Shown here: positions 6,965 through 13,023 of the stretch, piece after piece
Position numbering within the stretch: position 1 is the stretch's first letter
How the letters are laid out: every line of letters begins with the position of its first letter
Assembly: GCA_035571275.1 (NCBI GenBank)
Contig: DATMKQ010000251.1
Span: 1-13,023, forward strand
DNA length: 13,023 nucleotides
Reading direction: 5' to 3'
From: Trebonia sp035571275
GTDB taxonomy: Bacteria > Actinomycetota > Actinomycetes > Streptosporangiales > Streptosporangiaceae
Notes under the pieces: model-generated
What the model saw: the letters and a program-made list of their open reading frames with translations, nothing else
What the model was told of the DNA's origin: nothing
Database searches by the model: none
Translations under genes and position numbers: made by a program

Positions 6965-7126
6965 TCGTAATCCGCACGTAACTGGCACACGTCAGGCGTC
7001 TGGAGCGGGAACCGGCATGCCATTTCTGCGCGGGCTCAAGGCATCAGCTCACGAGACGGCCTCGGCGCCCGTCTACAGGGTGCGTTCCGACGAGCGCGAG
7101 CACCGACGACACGAGAGGAAACGATC

Positions 7127-7645
7127 ATGTCCATCGAGCAGAACAAGGCCGTCGTGGGCAAGTGGTTCACCGAGTTCTGGGGCAAGGAATTCAACCCGGC
7201 CGTCATCGACGAGCTCGCCGCCCCGGGCATCCGGTTCGAGTACTCACTGCACGCGCCGCTGCGCGGCCGGGACGCGGTGCGGGAGTTCGCTGGGAAGTTC
7301 CGCGCCGCATTCCCAGACCTGAACTTCTGGGGTACCGCCGACCTGATTGCCGAAGGCGATTACGTGGTCGGGCAGTGGGAAGGCGGCGGGACGCACACCG
7401 GCGCGCCATTCGACGACATGCCGATCGGCTCGCTGCCTGCTAACACCGGCAAGGTGATGCGGTTCACCGGCACTACCGTGCTGAAGGTTCAGAATGGCCT
7501 GATCACCGAGGAGATCGGCCTCGACGACGGCCTCACCGCACTGCGCCAGCTCGGCCTGATCGCGCCCTTATACCGCGCGCCACCTGGCCTCACACCAGGA
7601 GTAGAGCCCGAACGTCGCGAGGCCGAGCGCGACGACGACGAGTAG
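7127..7645 (+). CDS. SnoaL-like (NTF2-fold) protein, putative ester cyclase family
   Basis: A 172-residue protein with the SnoaL/NTF2-like arrangement: N-terminal helices NKAVVGKWFTEFWGKEFNPAVIDEL (6-30), FEYSLHAPLRGRDAVREFAGKFRAAFPDLNF (37-67), then alternating strands DLIAEGDYVVGQWEGGGTHTG (72-92), TGKVMRFTGTTVLKVQNGLITEE (107-129), ending GLDDGLTALRQLGLI (131-145). The fold covers polyketide cyclases, epoxide hydrolase-like enzymes and many stand-alone stress or metabolic proteins, so the reaction is not predictable; no polyketide genes are near. The start ATG 7127 is supported by AGAGGA seven bases upstream. The fold is complete by about residue 148. The last 24 residues (Pro/Glu/Arg/Asp-rich) are read through the 3' end of the opposing DUF1206 gene, a 78-bp convergent overlap. 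Confidence 0.87.
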   Translation: MSIEQNKAVVGKWFTEFWGKEFNPAVIDELAAPGIRFEYSLHAPLRGRDAVREFAGKFRAAFPDLNFWGTADLIAEGDYVVGQWEGGGTHTGAPFDDMPIGSLPANTGKVMRFTGTTVLKVQNGLITEEIGLDDGLTALRQLGLIAPLYRAPPGLTPGVEPERREAERDDDE

Positions 7646-8410
7646 CACCGGGCCGAGGGGTGTGTGCGCCAGCGCCCGCAGCGCGGAGTCGATGCCCTTG
7701 GCCTGCTTTGGGTTCGCGTCCTTGGCCGCGATGACCAAGAAGACGCCGATGGTCGCGAAGACGAACCCGCGTGCGATCCCGCCGATCTGGCCGAGGCGCG
7801 TGACCGCCTTCCGGGTCCGCGTCGAGGCCGAGCCCATCCGCAGGTGCTTGAGGAACTTGAGCTTGTAGGCGCGATACATGGTGTACAAGCCCGCGATTAC
7901 GACAATGACGCCCGCGATCGCGACGATCCACTGGCCGCCGGAGTGCTTCAGGGCCGCGGCGGTCAGGTCCTGCGACTGGTTGTCGCTCGATGATGGCTGG
8001 CCAACGCCGAGCGCGTACTTCAAGATCCCGTAGGTGACCACCGCGTAGAACACCGCGCGAACGAGGTTGGCCAGCCTCTTGCTGGCCTTGCGGCCGTCAG
8101 AGTCGGCGCTGCCCCCGATGGCCTCTGACAGGCGCCACAGCGTCATGCCAATGAAGCCGACAACCAGGAGCCAGAGGGCTACCGTTCCGAACGCGGTGTG
8201 CGCCACCAGTCGGACGGCACCCGTTCTGTCGGCCTGCTGCCGCGATCCCTCCACGGCGATTTGGACGGCGATGATGCCGATGAGCACGTACATCACGCCG
8301 CGAGCGATCAGGCCGGCCCGGGCCAGCCAGGCCATGGCCCGGCTGTCGGCCGTCCGGCGCGCGGATCTCCGCGCGCGGGTCCCCGAGCGGAAGGCTGTGC
8401 GAGCAGCCAT
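7568..8410 (-). CDS. DUF1206 integral membrane protein
   Basis: A 280-residue protein made of three similar two-helix units, the DUF1206 architecture. First helices of the units are LARAGLIARGVMYVLIGIIAV, LVRAVFYAVVTYGIL and IGGIARGFVFATIGVFLVIAA. Their partners are VALWLLVVGFIGMTLWRL, WIVAIAGVIVVIAGLYTMYRAY and LGPVLLVVVALGLATFGLY, giving six predicted membrane segments. The N-terminus (about 25 residues) is strongly Arg-rich and cytoplasmic by the positive-inside rule. The function of DUF1206 is unknown. I use ATG 8410 rather than the GTG at 8416 because GGAGG (8416-8420) covers the latter and is five bases from the former. It starts 12 bp after the PAP2-DAGK gene stop, so the two are likely co-transcribed, hinting at a lipid or envelope role. 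Confidence 0.9.
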   Translation of the reverse strand: MAARTAFRSGTRARRSARRTADSRAMAWLARAGLIARGVMYVLIGIIAVQIAVEGSRQQADRTGAVRLVAHTAFGTVALWLLVVGFIGMTLWRLSEAIGGSADSDGRKASKRLANLVRAVFYAVVTYGILKYALGVGQPSSSDNQSQDLTAAALKHSGGQWIVAIAGVIVVIAGLYTMYRAYKLKFLKHLRMGSASTRTRKAVTRLGQIGGIARGFVFATIGVFLVIAAKDANPKQAKGIDSALRALAHTPLGPVLLVVVALGLATFGLYSWCEARWRAV

Positions 8411-8422
8411 TGCCACCTCCAG

Positions 8423-9886
8423 TTAGGGCAGTTGGGGCTGATTGCTGTCTGGGCGGTAGACCAGCAGCTTTCTTGGTCGTTTGATCAGGCTGATCGCGGG
8501 TTTCGCCTCGGTCGCCTCCCCGTCGAGGCAAAGCGGCACCGGCTCGGCGTGCGGCGATGCGACTCGCAGCGAAGAGGCCGACCAGGTGCGGTAGACGCGG
8601 CACCGGCCGAGCGTGCCAAGCAGGACCGCGGCGACCAGCCGTATCCTGCCCAATGGCTGCGAGCCGTCGACCATGCGCACATCGAACGTTCCGTCCGCGA
8701 GGTCGGGCCGGTAGGCCGGCGCGGAGCCCCGCGGCTCATACCGGCAGTTGCCGACGAAAAGGAGCCAAACCCGGCGGCGGCGACCGTCGACCAGGAGTTC
8801 GGTCGGCTGGCCGGTGCGTAGCACGTGGACGAGCGCGATCAGCACCGCTGGCCACTTGCCCAGCACAGGCTCGATACGCTTGCGCGCCTGCACGAGGTCG
8901 ACGTAGACGCCAGTGCTCGCCGTGTTCAGGAACGCCGCGCCGTCGGCCGTGCCCACGTCCACGAGGACGCTGTCACCGCGGCTGAGCGCGGCCAGCGCGT
9001 CCGCCGCGGACTCGACGCCAAGGTCAGCGGCGAAATGGTTGAAGGTACCAGCGGGCACCACCAGCAACGGACGTCCGGCGTCCACGGCTATCCCCGCGGC
9101 GAGCCGGATGGTCCCGTCGCCGCCCGCCACGCCCAGGATCCGGGCCCGGGCCGCCGCCTTGCGGAACAGGTCGTCCATGTCGTCATCCGCGGTAGCCACG
9201 ACGATCTCGGCCTCGGGGAGGCTCGCGCCGAGCGACTGGGCCAGAGCGGTCGACGCGGTACCCGCGCTGCAGTTGACGATGAGGACCAGGCCGCTTCCGG
9301 TCGGCGACGCCGGCGCCTGACGGTACGGCCGTACGGCAGCGGCCGGCTCGTCCAAGCGCCTGGGCCACCAGCGCAGCGTCACCAGCCCGGCAGCGGTGCC
9401 CAACGCGAGACCCGCCAGCACGTCCGATGGGTAGTGCACGCGCGTGACGACGCGCGATGCGGCGACGAGGGCGGCCAGACCGCCGATGGGCACGGCGAGC
9501 GCTGGTACCTCAAGCGCGACGCCGGTGGCGAACGCGGCGGCTGAGGCGGCGTGACCCGACGGAAACGATGTCGTTCGCGGTGGCCTGGACGGTCCACTCG
9601 TAACGCCGGGCGGACCGGCCGGGCGTGCCCGGCCGACAAGCTGCTTGACGATCACGTTGGCGGTCGTGCTAGCGATCGCCAGGCTCGCGACTCCACGCAG
9701 GGCTGCCCGGCGGGTCCACTTGTCGCGTCTGACCCCGAGCCCGGTCGCCACGGCGATCCACAGCGCGCCGTTGTCCGCCGCGTGGCCAAGTCCTTGCATC
9801 GCACGGTCCAGCCCCGGTCGGCCGGCAGCGGCCCCCCAGGAGAGCAGGATCCGGTCCGCCGCCGCGATCCGCTTCCGTATCGTCAC
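8423..9886 (-). CDS. PAP2 phosphatase / diacylglycerol kinase-family fusion protein
   Basis: A 487-residue two-domain membrane-associated protein. The N-terminal PAP2 half has all three phosphatase motifs: KQLVGRARP (81-89, Kx6RP), PSGH (109-112) and SRVVTRVHYPSD (144-155, SRx5HxxxD). Between them are hydrophobic segments typical of type-2 phosphatidic acid phosphatases. From about residue 198 follows a diacylglycerol/sphingosine/YegS-like kinase domain with the nucleotide signature GGDGT (255-259) and VVPAGTFNHFA (277-287), ending in a beta-rich C-terminal part. The fusion is well known in actinobacteria. A role in phosphatidate/diacylglycerol or polyprenyl-lipid phosphate turnover is expected, but neither substrate is established. 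Start GTG 9886 is preceded by AGGAG seven bases upstream. First gene of a likely operon with the DUF1206 gene. Confidence 0.92.
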   Translation of the reverse strand: MTIRKRIAAADRILLSWGAAAGRPGLDRAMQGLGHAADNGALWIAVATGLGVRRDKWTRRAALRGVASLAIASTTANVIVKQLVGRARPAGPPGVTSGPSRPPRTTSFPSGHAASAAAFATGVALEVPALAVPIGGLAALVAASRVVTRVHYPSDVLAGLALGTAAGLVTLRWWPRRLDEPAAAVRPYRQAPASPTGSGLVLIVNCSAGTASTALAQSLGASLPEAEIVVATADDDMDDLFRKAAARARILGVAGGDGTIRLAAGIAVDAGRPLLVVPAGTFNHFAADLGVESAADALAALSRGDSVLVDVGTADGAAFLNTASTGVYVDLVQARKRIEPVLGKWPAVLIALVHVLRTGQPTELLVDGRRRRVWLLFVGNCRYEPRGSAPAYRPDLADGTFDVRMVDGSQPLGRIRLVAAVLLGTLGRCRVYRTWSASSLRVASPHAEPVPLCLDGEATEAKPAISLIKRPRKLLVYRPDSNQPQLP

Positions 9887-10196
9887 TCGCGCGCTCCTGG
9901 GTCAGGTCGGTCCGGAACTCCCGTAGTGGCATGAAGGGCCAAGCGGCAGGCAATTACCCTTCTTCTGGCAAGAAACACATTTGCCGTAAATAAAACGGAA
10001 AGTGGCATGATGTCCGGCCAAAGTGCGGTGATGTCCGGCCAAAGTGGCGTGATGCCCGGCCAAAGTGGCGTGATGCCCGGCCGCGCGGCGCGCGCCGGGG
10101 CCCTCCGATGCGGCGCCAGTCGAGGTTTAGCCGTCCCCCAAGTAGGTAGGGCGTCAAGGGTCACTGGTTGCTAGACGAGAAATGAGAGGTGACACG
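9887..10196. other. 310-bp divergent intergenic region
   Basis: The region lies between the minus-strand PAP2-DAGK gene and the plus-strand HesB-like gene. It contains an AT-richer block (about 9950-10000) that is the most promoter-like part, four 21-bp direct repeats (9999-10082), a partial earlier copy of the repeat (AGTGGCATGA at 9925-9934), and a very GC-rich stretch (10080-10100). I see no gene in it. Confidence 0.6.
9999..10082. repeat. Four tandem 21-bp direct repeats
   Basis: Units at 9999-10019, 10020-10040, 10041-10061 and 10062-10082 follow the consensus AAAGTGG-C-R-TGATG-Y-CCGGCC, with changes only at a few positions (unit 2 reads GTGCGG; units 1-2 have TCCGG, units 3-4 CCCGG). 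There is no unique spacer between copies. Spacing of 21 bp is two helical turns, so sites would face the same side of the DNA. Regulator-binding array or a dispersed repeat family are both possible. Confidence 0.85.
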
Positions 10197-10502
10197 ATGC
10201 TGGTGCTCACAGAAGCGGCCGCTGAGGTCGTAAAGTCCCTCACATCAACCCCGCAGGCGCCCGATGAGGCGGGCCTGCGCATCGCGTCTTCCGACGCGGC
10301 CCCGGACAACCCAGGAGCGCTGCAGGTCTCAGCCGCCCCCGGGCCGGACGCGAACGACCAGGTCATCGAATCCGGCGGAGCGCACGTGTACGTCGAACCA
10401 CACGCCGCCATCTACCTCGACGACAAGGTGCTCGACGCACAGGTCGACAGTGCGGGCAACCCGCATTTCACCCTGGGCCTGCAACCCCCGAGCGAGGTCT
10501 AG
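10197..10502 (+). CDS. HesB/IscA-like small protein lacking cysteines
   Basis: A 101-residue protein that follows the A-type Fe-S carrier pattern: LVLTEAAAEVVKSL at the N-terminus, AGLRIAS, a central acidic DQVIESGGAHVYVEPHAAIYLDDKVLDAQV, and a final FTLGLQPP strand. In IscA/HesB proteins a Cys near residue 35 and a C-terminal CxC hold iron or a cluster; here there is no cysteine at all. It is therefore unlikely to be a classical Fe-S carrier. Cys-less relatives of this type seem familiar in actinobacteria, but their function is unknown. I chose ATG 10197 because AGAGG ends seven bases upstream, and an in-frame ATG at 10182 would include the SD. It is a single gene, closed by the hairpin at 10517-10552. 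Confidence 0.8.
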   Translation: MLVLTEAAAEVVKSLTSTPQAPDEAGLRIASSDAAPDNPGALQVSAAPGPDANDQVIESGGAHVYVEPHAAIYLDDKVLDAQVDSAGNPHFTLGLQPPSEV

Positions 10503-10516
10503 TCACCCCAGGCCTG

Positions 10517-10552
10517 GGTGGCGGCGCGGAAGTTGGAGCCCGCGCCGCCACC
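10517..10552. terminator. Bidirectional terminator-like hairpin
   Basis: Perfect 13-bp arms GGTGGCGGCGCGG (10517-10529) and complement (10540-10552) with a 10-nt loop, in the 64 bp between the convergent HesB-like gene and the CU044_5270-like gene. The position, with a stop codon on each side, is what a shared terminator would occupy. T-rich sequence (ATTTCTT) follows on the plus strand at 10561-10567. Confidence 0.75.
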
Positions 10553-10566
10553 ATCGCCGTGATTTC

Positions 10567-12267
10567 TTACGGCCGTACTCCGGGACCCGAGACAAGCGCT
10601 TGATTCAGAACGAGCGTCTGCTGACCGTCCCGCACATATCCCTCGTACTGGATCGTGCCGGCCTTGAGCAGGGTGGCGTTGACCAAGATGGCGGTGACGC
10701 CATCCTGGGATGGGAACGTGAACGCGATGTCCTGGTTCCCGGCCGCGTCGGTGACGTGCTGGACCGAGACGCCGGGCACGTCAGCGAGCGCGAGGAACCA
10801 ACTTGAGTCGAGGTACGGGTAGTTGCCGTAGCCGGTGAGCACGTTCGCGGCGACGTTGACCGCGTTGCAGTCGCCGGCCACGTCGGCACAGCCGGTGCTG
10901 TAGGTGTTGAGCTTGTCAAGCAGCGGCCGGGGCAACGGGGGCAACGTCGGCAGCGTCGGCTGCGTGTTAACCGGCTGGAGCGGACCGCTATTGGTCGGGC
11001 GCTGGTACGGCGGGTAGATCAGGCTGTAGCTCGGGCCGGTTGGCATCAGCCACTGCTCCGACGCCGCGCAGGAGTCCGTCCGCTGGCACACCGTCAGGGT
11101 GCCGTTCACGTACTGGGCCTGTGCCGAGTCGTCGGCGGTCGCCCAGATTTCCTGGCTCTTGCCGCCAGTGCTCAGCTCCCGGTACAGCCACTGGCTGGGC
11201 GCGACGTGGTTGATCTTGGGTGGGGCGTACTCGTACTCCTCGTAGAAGAAGATCCGCTCCGCGGCCAGTTCGGCCGCGCTCGGCGGGATCGTCGAAGGCT
11301 GGGTGCTGCCCAGCTCGGCGACGGGGTATTCCTTCAGTATCGCGGTCTCGTGGACAGTCGACGGCTTGCTGGGATCGCCCCAGGACGCCTGCGCCAGCAG
11401 GTGGTAGTCCGACGCGTCGAGGATGATTCCCAGTTGCTCGCTCTGCTTGGTGGGCGGCAGCACGAACGCGACCCCGGCCCGGCCGGCGATGTCCTTGACG
11501 TGATCTGTCACCCGGACATCCGGGATGAGGGCGAGCGCGTGAAACATCTCCGCCTCGAGCGAGGGCGGCAGCACCATCCCGAACAGCATGGACTCGATCT
11601 GGCCGAACGCCACGACGCTCTTGTTATCGGTCTTGACCGGGTCCAGGCTCACGAAGTACGCGTCAAGCTTGGCCGGATCACGCGGCAGCGAGCCGAGCTT
11701 GCTGTACGGGTAGATGGGGTTGCCGCTAATGCCGGCGTCGCCGTAGCTCATCGTGCCGTCGGCGGTCAGCCAGCCGTCCTGCACGTTGCGGTTATGCCCG
11801 CCAGGCAGGCGGTGAAGGCCGGCTGGGAGGTCGTGCTCCGTCTGCTCGTAGATCCACTGGCCGGCCGGGACCGCCGGGTCGGCCAGGGCCGCCGCGGCGG
11901 CGCGGTCGGCGAGCAGCGTGACGGTCGTCACCGCCGACGGCTGGCTGCTTGACGGTAGTACCGCCGACGGCTGGCTGCTGGACGGCAGTGACGGCAGTGC
12001 CGCCGTCGGCTTGCCGCCGGATGGCTGCACCGCCACCGCGACGCCGACCGCCAAGCCGAGCGCCAGCGGTGCGGCGATGGCCAGGCGCCACGCCGGCCGG
12101 AGTCGGCGAGAGCGCTTCCTGTGACGTGAAACCAGCTTTCGTTCCGATGAAAGCTCTTCAGTAAGCGCGGCGCGGAAGATCTCCTCCGCGCGGGCTGTGC
12201 CGCGGTCCGGCACCAGCGCCCGGAAGTGCGCCAGCTCGTCCATCTCGTTCCTGCTCGGGTCTTTCAT
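10567..12267 (-). CDS. Membrane-anchored CU044_5270-like sigma-factor partner with duplicated outer domain
   Basis: A 566-residue protein encoded 2 bp after the ECF sigma gene. A cytoplasmic N-terminus (1-58; MDELAHFRALVPDRGTARAEEIFRAAL) precedes one membrane helix (about 60-80) and a Ser/Pro-rich spacer. Outside, two related segments are seen. The first has GQWIYEQTEHDL (136-147) and later FHALALIPDVRVTDHVKDIAGRAGVAFVL (242-270). The second has SQWLYRELSTGG (358-369) and later FLALADVPGVSVQHVTDAAGNQDIAFTF (491-518). This repeated 'QWxY ... LxxxPxVxVxxHVxDxAGxxxxAF' layout is the CU044_5270 pattern, which usually occurs once. The second copy has Cys394, Cys400, Cys460 and Cys467, which could form disulphides. 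An anti-sigma or signal-sensing role is inferred from gene order; no zinc-binding anti-sigma motif is seen. GAGGAG at the end of the sigma gene serves as SD for ATG 12267. Confidence 0.85.
   Translation of the reverse strand: MKDPSRNEMDELAHFRALVPDRGTARAEEIFRAALTEELSSERKLVSRHRKRSRRLRPAWRLAIAAPLALGLAVGVAVAVQPSGGKPTAALPSLPSSSQPSAVLPSSSQPSAVTTVTLLADRAAAAALADPAVPAGQWIYEQTEHDLPAGLHRLPGGHNRNVQDGWLTADGTMSYGDAGISGNPIYPYSKLGSLPRDPAKLDAYFVSLDPVKTDNKSVVAFGQIESMLFGMVLPPSLEAEMFHALALIPDVRVTDHVKDIAGRAGVAFVLPPTKQSEQLGIILDASDYHLLAQASWGDPSKPSTVHETAILKEYPVAELGSTQPSTIPPSAAELAAERIFFYEEYEYAPPKINHVAPSQWLYRELSTGGKSQEIWATADDSAQAQYVNGTLTVCQRTDSCAASEQWLMPTGPSYSLIYPPYQRPTNSGPLQPVNTQPTLPTLPPLPRPLLDKLNTYSTGCADVAGDCNAVNVAANVLTGYGNYPYLDSSWFLALADVPGVSVQHVTDAAGNQDIAFTFPSQDGVTAILVNATLLKAGTIQYEGYVRDGQQTLVLNQALVSGPGVRP
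11931..11990. repeat. 30-bp tandem duplication in the spacer of the CU044_5270-like gene
   Basis: Units 11931-11960 and 11961-11990 share most bases (both begin CCGCCGACGGCTGGCTGCT) and encode the doubled decapeptide LPSSSQPSAV just outside the membrane helix. Being in frame, it only changes linker length. Confidence 0.8.
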
Positions 12268-12269
12268 GC

Positions 12270-12875
12270 TCAGGACTCCTCGTCGAAAGCTGCTGGGTTC
12301 GTATTGCCGAGGGTCCTGCGTAGCTTGCTTCGAGCCCGGCTCACCCGCGACCGCACGGTGCCGATCGGGACCCCGAGCGCCGTCGCTACCTCCTCATAGC
12401 TCAGGTCGCCCCAGGCCACGAGCAGCAGCGTGTCGCGAAGTTCCGCGGGCAGCCGGGCCAGGGCGGTGGCGAGCCGCCGGCTGGCCGTGTTCGCACTGAC
12501 CCGGTCGTCCACCGTGTCGGTGAATGACTGCATCACCGGGTCGATCCCCGTCCGGGCCAGCGCGCGGTACATCCTGATCTCGGCGCGGCGGTGGCGGCCG
12601 ATGAGGTTGGTGGCGATGCCGTACAGCCAGGGTCGCGCGTCCGCGCGGGTCTGGTCGTAGGAGCCCCGCTGCCGGAAGGCGAGCAGGAACGTCTCCGCCA
12701 CGATGTCATCGGCCGCATCCTGGCCGAGGCGGTGCACCACGTAACGCTGTATGTGCGATGCGTGCCTGCGGAACAGCACGGTGAACTGCTCGGGCTCATG
12801 CCGGGAGAGCTGAATAACGAACGCATCGTCCACGCCCGTCCCGGCTTCAGCCTCGGCCCGGCTCTGTTGTGTCAT
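12270..12875 (-). CDS. ECF RNA polymerase sigma factor
   Basis: A 201-residue sigma-70 family protein with only regions 2 and 4. Region 2 spans about 28-98 (FTVLFRRHASHIQRYVVHRLG, DIVAETFLLAFRQR, ARPWLYGIATNLIGRHRR), the core-binding and -10-recognition part. Region 4 spans about 133-187 (LATALARLPAELRDTLLLVAWGDLSYEEVATALGVPIGTVRSRVSRARSKLRRTL), with the helix-turn-helix that reads the -35 element. No SnoaL or other C-terminal extension is present. Start ATG 12875 has GGAGG seven bases upstream. The next gene starts 2 bp after its TGA, so sigma and membrane protein are made as a coupled pair; membrane control of sigma activity is the likely reading. Neither ECF subgroup nor regulon can be set from the window. 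Autoregulation is plausible given the inverted repeats upstream. Confidence 0.94.
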   Translation of the reverse strand: MTQQSRAEAEAGTGVDDAFVIQLSRHEPEQFTVLFRRHASHIQRYVVHRLGQDAADDIVAETFLLAFRQRGSYDQTRADARPWLYGIATNLIGRHRRAEIRMYRALARTGIDPVMQSFTDTVDDRVSANTASRRLATALARLPAELRDTLLLVAWGDLSYEEVATALGVPIGTVRSRVSRARSKLRRTLGNTNPAAFDEES

Positions 12876-12898
12876 GCGTGATCCTCCGGATATCGGCT

Positions 12899-12928
12899 AT
12901 GACACCTGTCATTGCCCGGAGCGGGCAA
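12899..12928. promoter_or_regulatory. Paired inverted repeats upstream of the ECF sigma gene
   Basis: ATGACA-CC-TGTCAT (12899-12912) is directly followed, sharing one base, by TTGCCCG-GAG-CGGGCAA (12912-12928). They lie 24-53 bp upstream of the sigma start codon, in the expected promoter/leader zone. The first contains TGACA in both orientations and could hold a -35-like element or an operator; the second could be an operator or a short RNA hairpin. No -10 element is convincing. Confidence 0.4.
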
Positions 12929-13023
12929 ACCGGTTCCCGCGGATTTCAGCCTGCGGTTCAGCGCCGAACAGAGGCAGCTTCTTGACGCGGCGAACTTAGG
13001 TAGCTGTCCGGCGACTCGCACGC

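Larger units (their letters stand above)
6624..7126. other. 503-bp divergent non-coding region
   Basis: The region separates the minus-strand FHA gene from the plus-strand SnoaL-like gene and is less GC-rich than the flanks, with A-runs near 6701-6707 and 6776-6780. It has short open frames but none with coding character. It should hold the promoters of both genes; I could not assign convincing -35/-10 pairs. The two clear structures in it are an 18-bp inverted repeat (6715-6732) and a long palindrome (6917-6964), listed separately. Confidence 0.6.

Noticed and set aside
6876..7322. Plus-strand open frame through the long palindrome into the SnoaL-like gene
   Set aside because: It encodes the palindrome and then an out-of-frame shadow of the SnoaL gene, which has its own SD and start at 7127.
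7127..7645. Polyketide cyclase of a biosynthetic cluster
   Set aside because: The fold fits, but no polyketide synthase or tailoring gene is present; SnoaL-like proteins are common outside such clusters.
9999..10082. CRISPR array
   Set aside because: The 21-bp repeats are contiguous without unique spacers, and no cas gene is nearby.
9954..10157. Minus-strand frame with a seven-residue repeat (GRASRHF-like)
   Set aside because: This is the 21-bp DNA repeat read in frame; it lacks an SD and any recognisable domain.

Overview
The base composition (very GC-rich), GTG starts, and the gene families point to a high-GC actinomycete. The markers are a DUF1206 membrane protein, a PAP2/diacylglycerol-kinase fusion, a DUF3662-like FHA protein and an ECF sigma factor next to a CU044_5270-type membrane protein. 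The sequence alone does not support a genus. No rRNA, tRNA, CRISPR array, transposase or phage gene is visible.

Left third (1-4555, + strand) is a carbohydrate-catabolism operon. It runs from the 3' end of an IlvD/Edd-family sugar-acid dehydratase, through a Tat-exported GH28 polygalacturonase and a 2,5-dioxovalerate (alpha-ketoglutarate semialdehyde) dehydrogenase, to an uncharacterised TIM-barrel-like protein that overlaps the dehydrogenase by 4 bp. Together these suggest pectin depolymerisation outside the cell and non-phosphorylative oxidation of the released acid sugars to 2-oxoglutarate. The sugar dehydrogenase and 2-keto-3-deoxy-acid dehydratase of that route are not in the window. A 14-bp GC stem-loop sits between the polygalacturonase and the dehydrogenase. 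Directly after the operon is a truncated piece of a multi-BON-domain protein (4559-4744), apparently a pseudogene.

Middle (4747-7126): two minus-strand genes, a two-TM DUF3662-like/FHA protein followed by an unrecognised 260-residue protein. Upstream is a 503-bp non-coding stretch with a near-perfect 48-bp palindrome and a smaller operator-like inverted repeat.

Right-middle (7127-10502): a SnoaL-like protein (+), whose 3' end overlaps convergently by 78 bp with a minus-strand pair (PAP2-DAGK fusion, then DUF1206). A roughly 310-bp divergent intergenic region follows with four head-to-tail 21-bp repeats, then a small HesB/IscA-like protein with no cysteine.

Right end (10503-13023, - strand): a bidirectional terminator-like hairpin, then an ECF sigma factor and, 2 bp downstream, a membrane-anchored CU044_5270-like protein whose extracytoplasmic domain appears to be duplicated. 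Two abutting inverted repeats lie just upstream of the sigma gene. I do not see a defence system, secondary-metabolite cluster or other clear new multi-gene system. The best leads are the unknown fourth gene of the pectin operon, the FHA/unknown gene pair, the duplicated sigma-partner protein, and the non-coding palindrome and 21-bp repeats.
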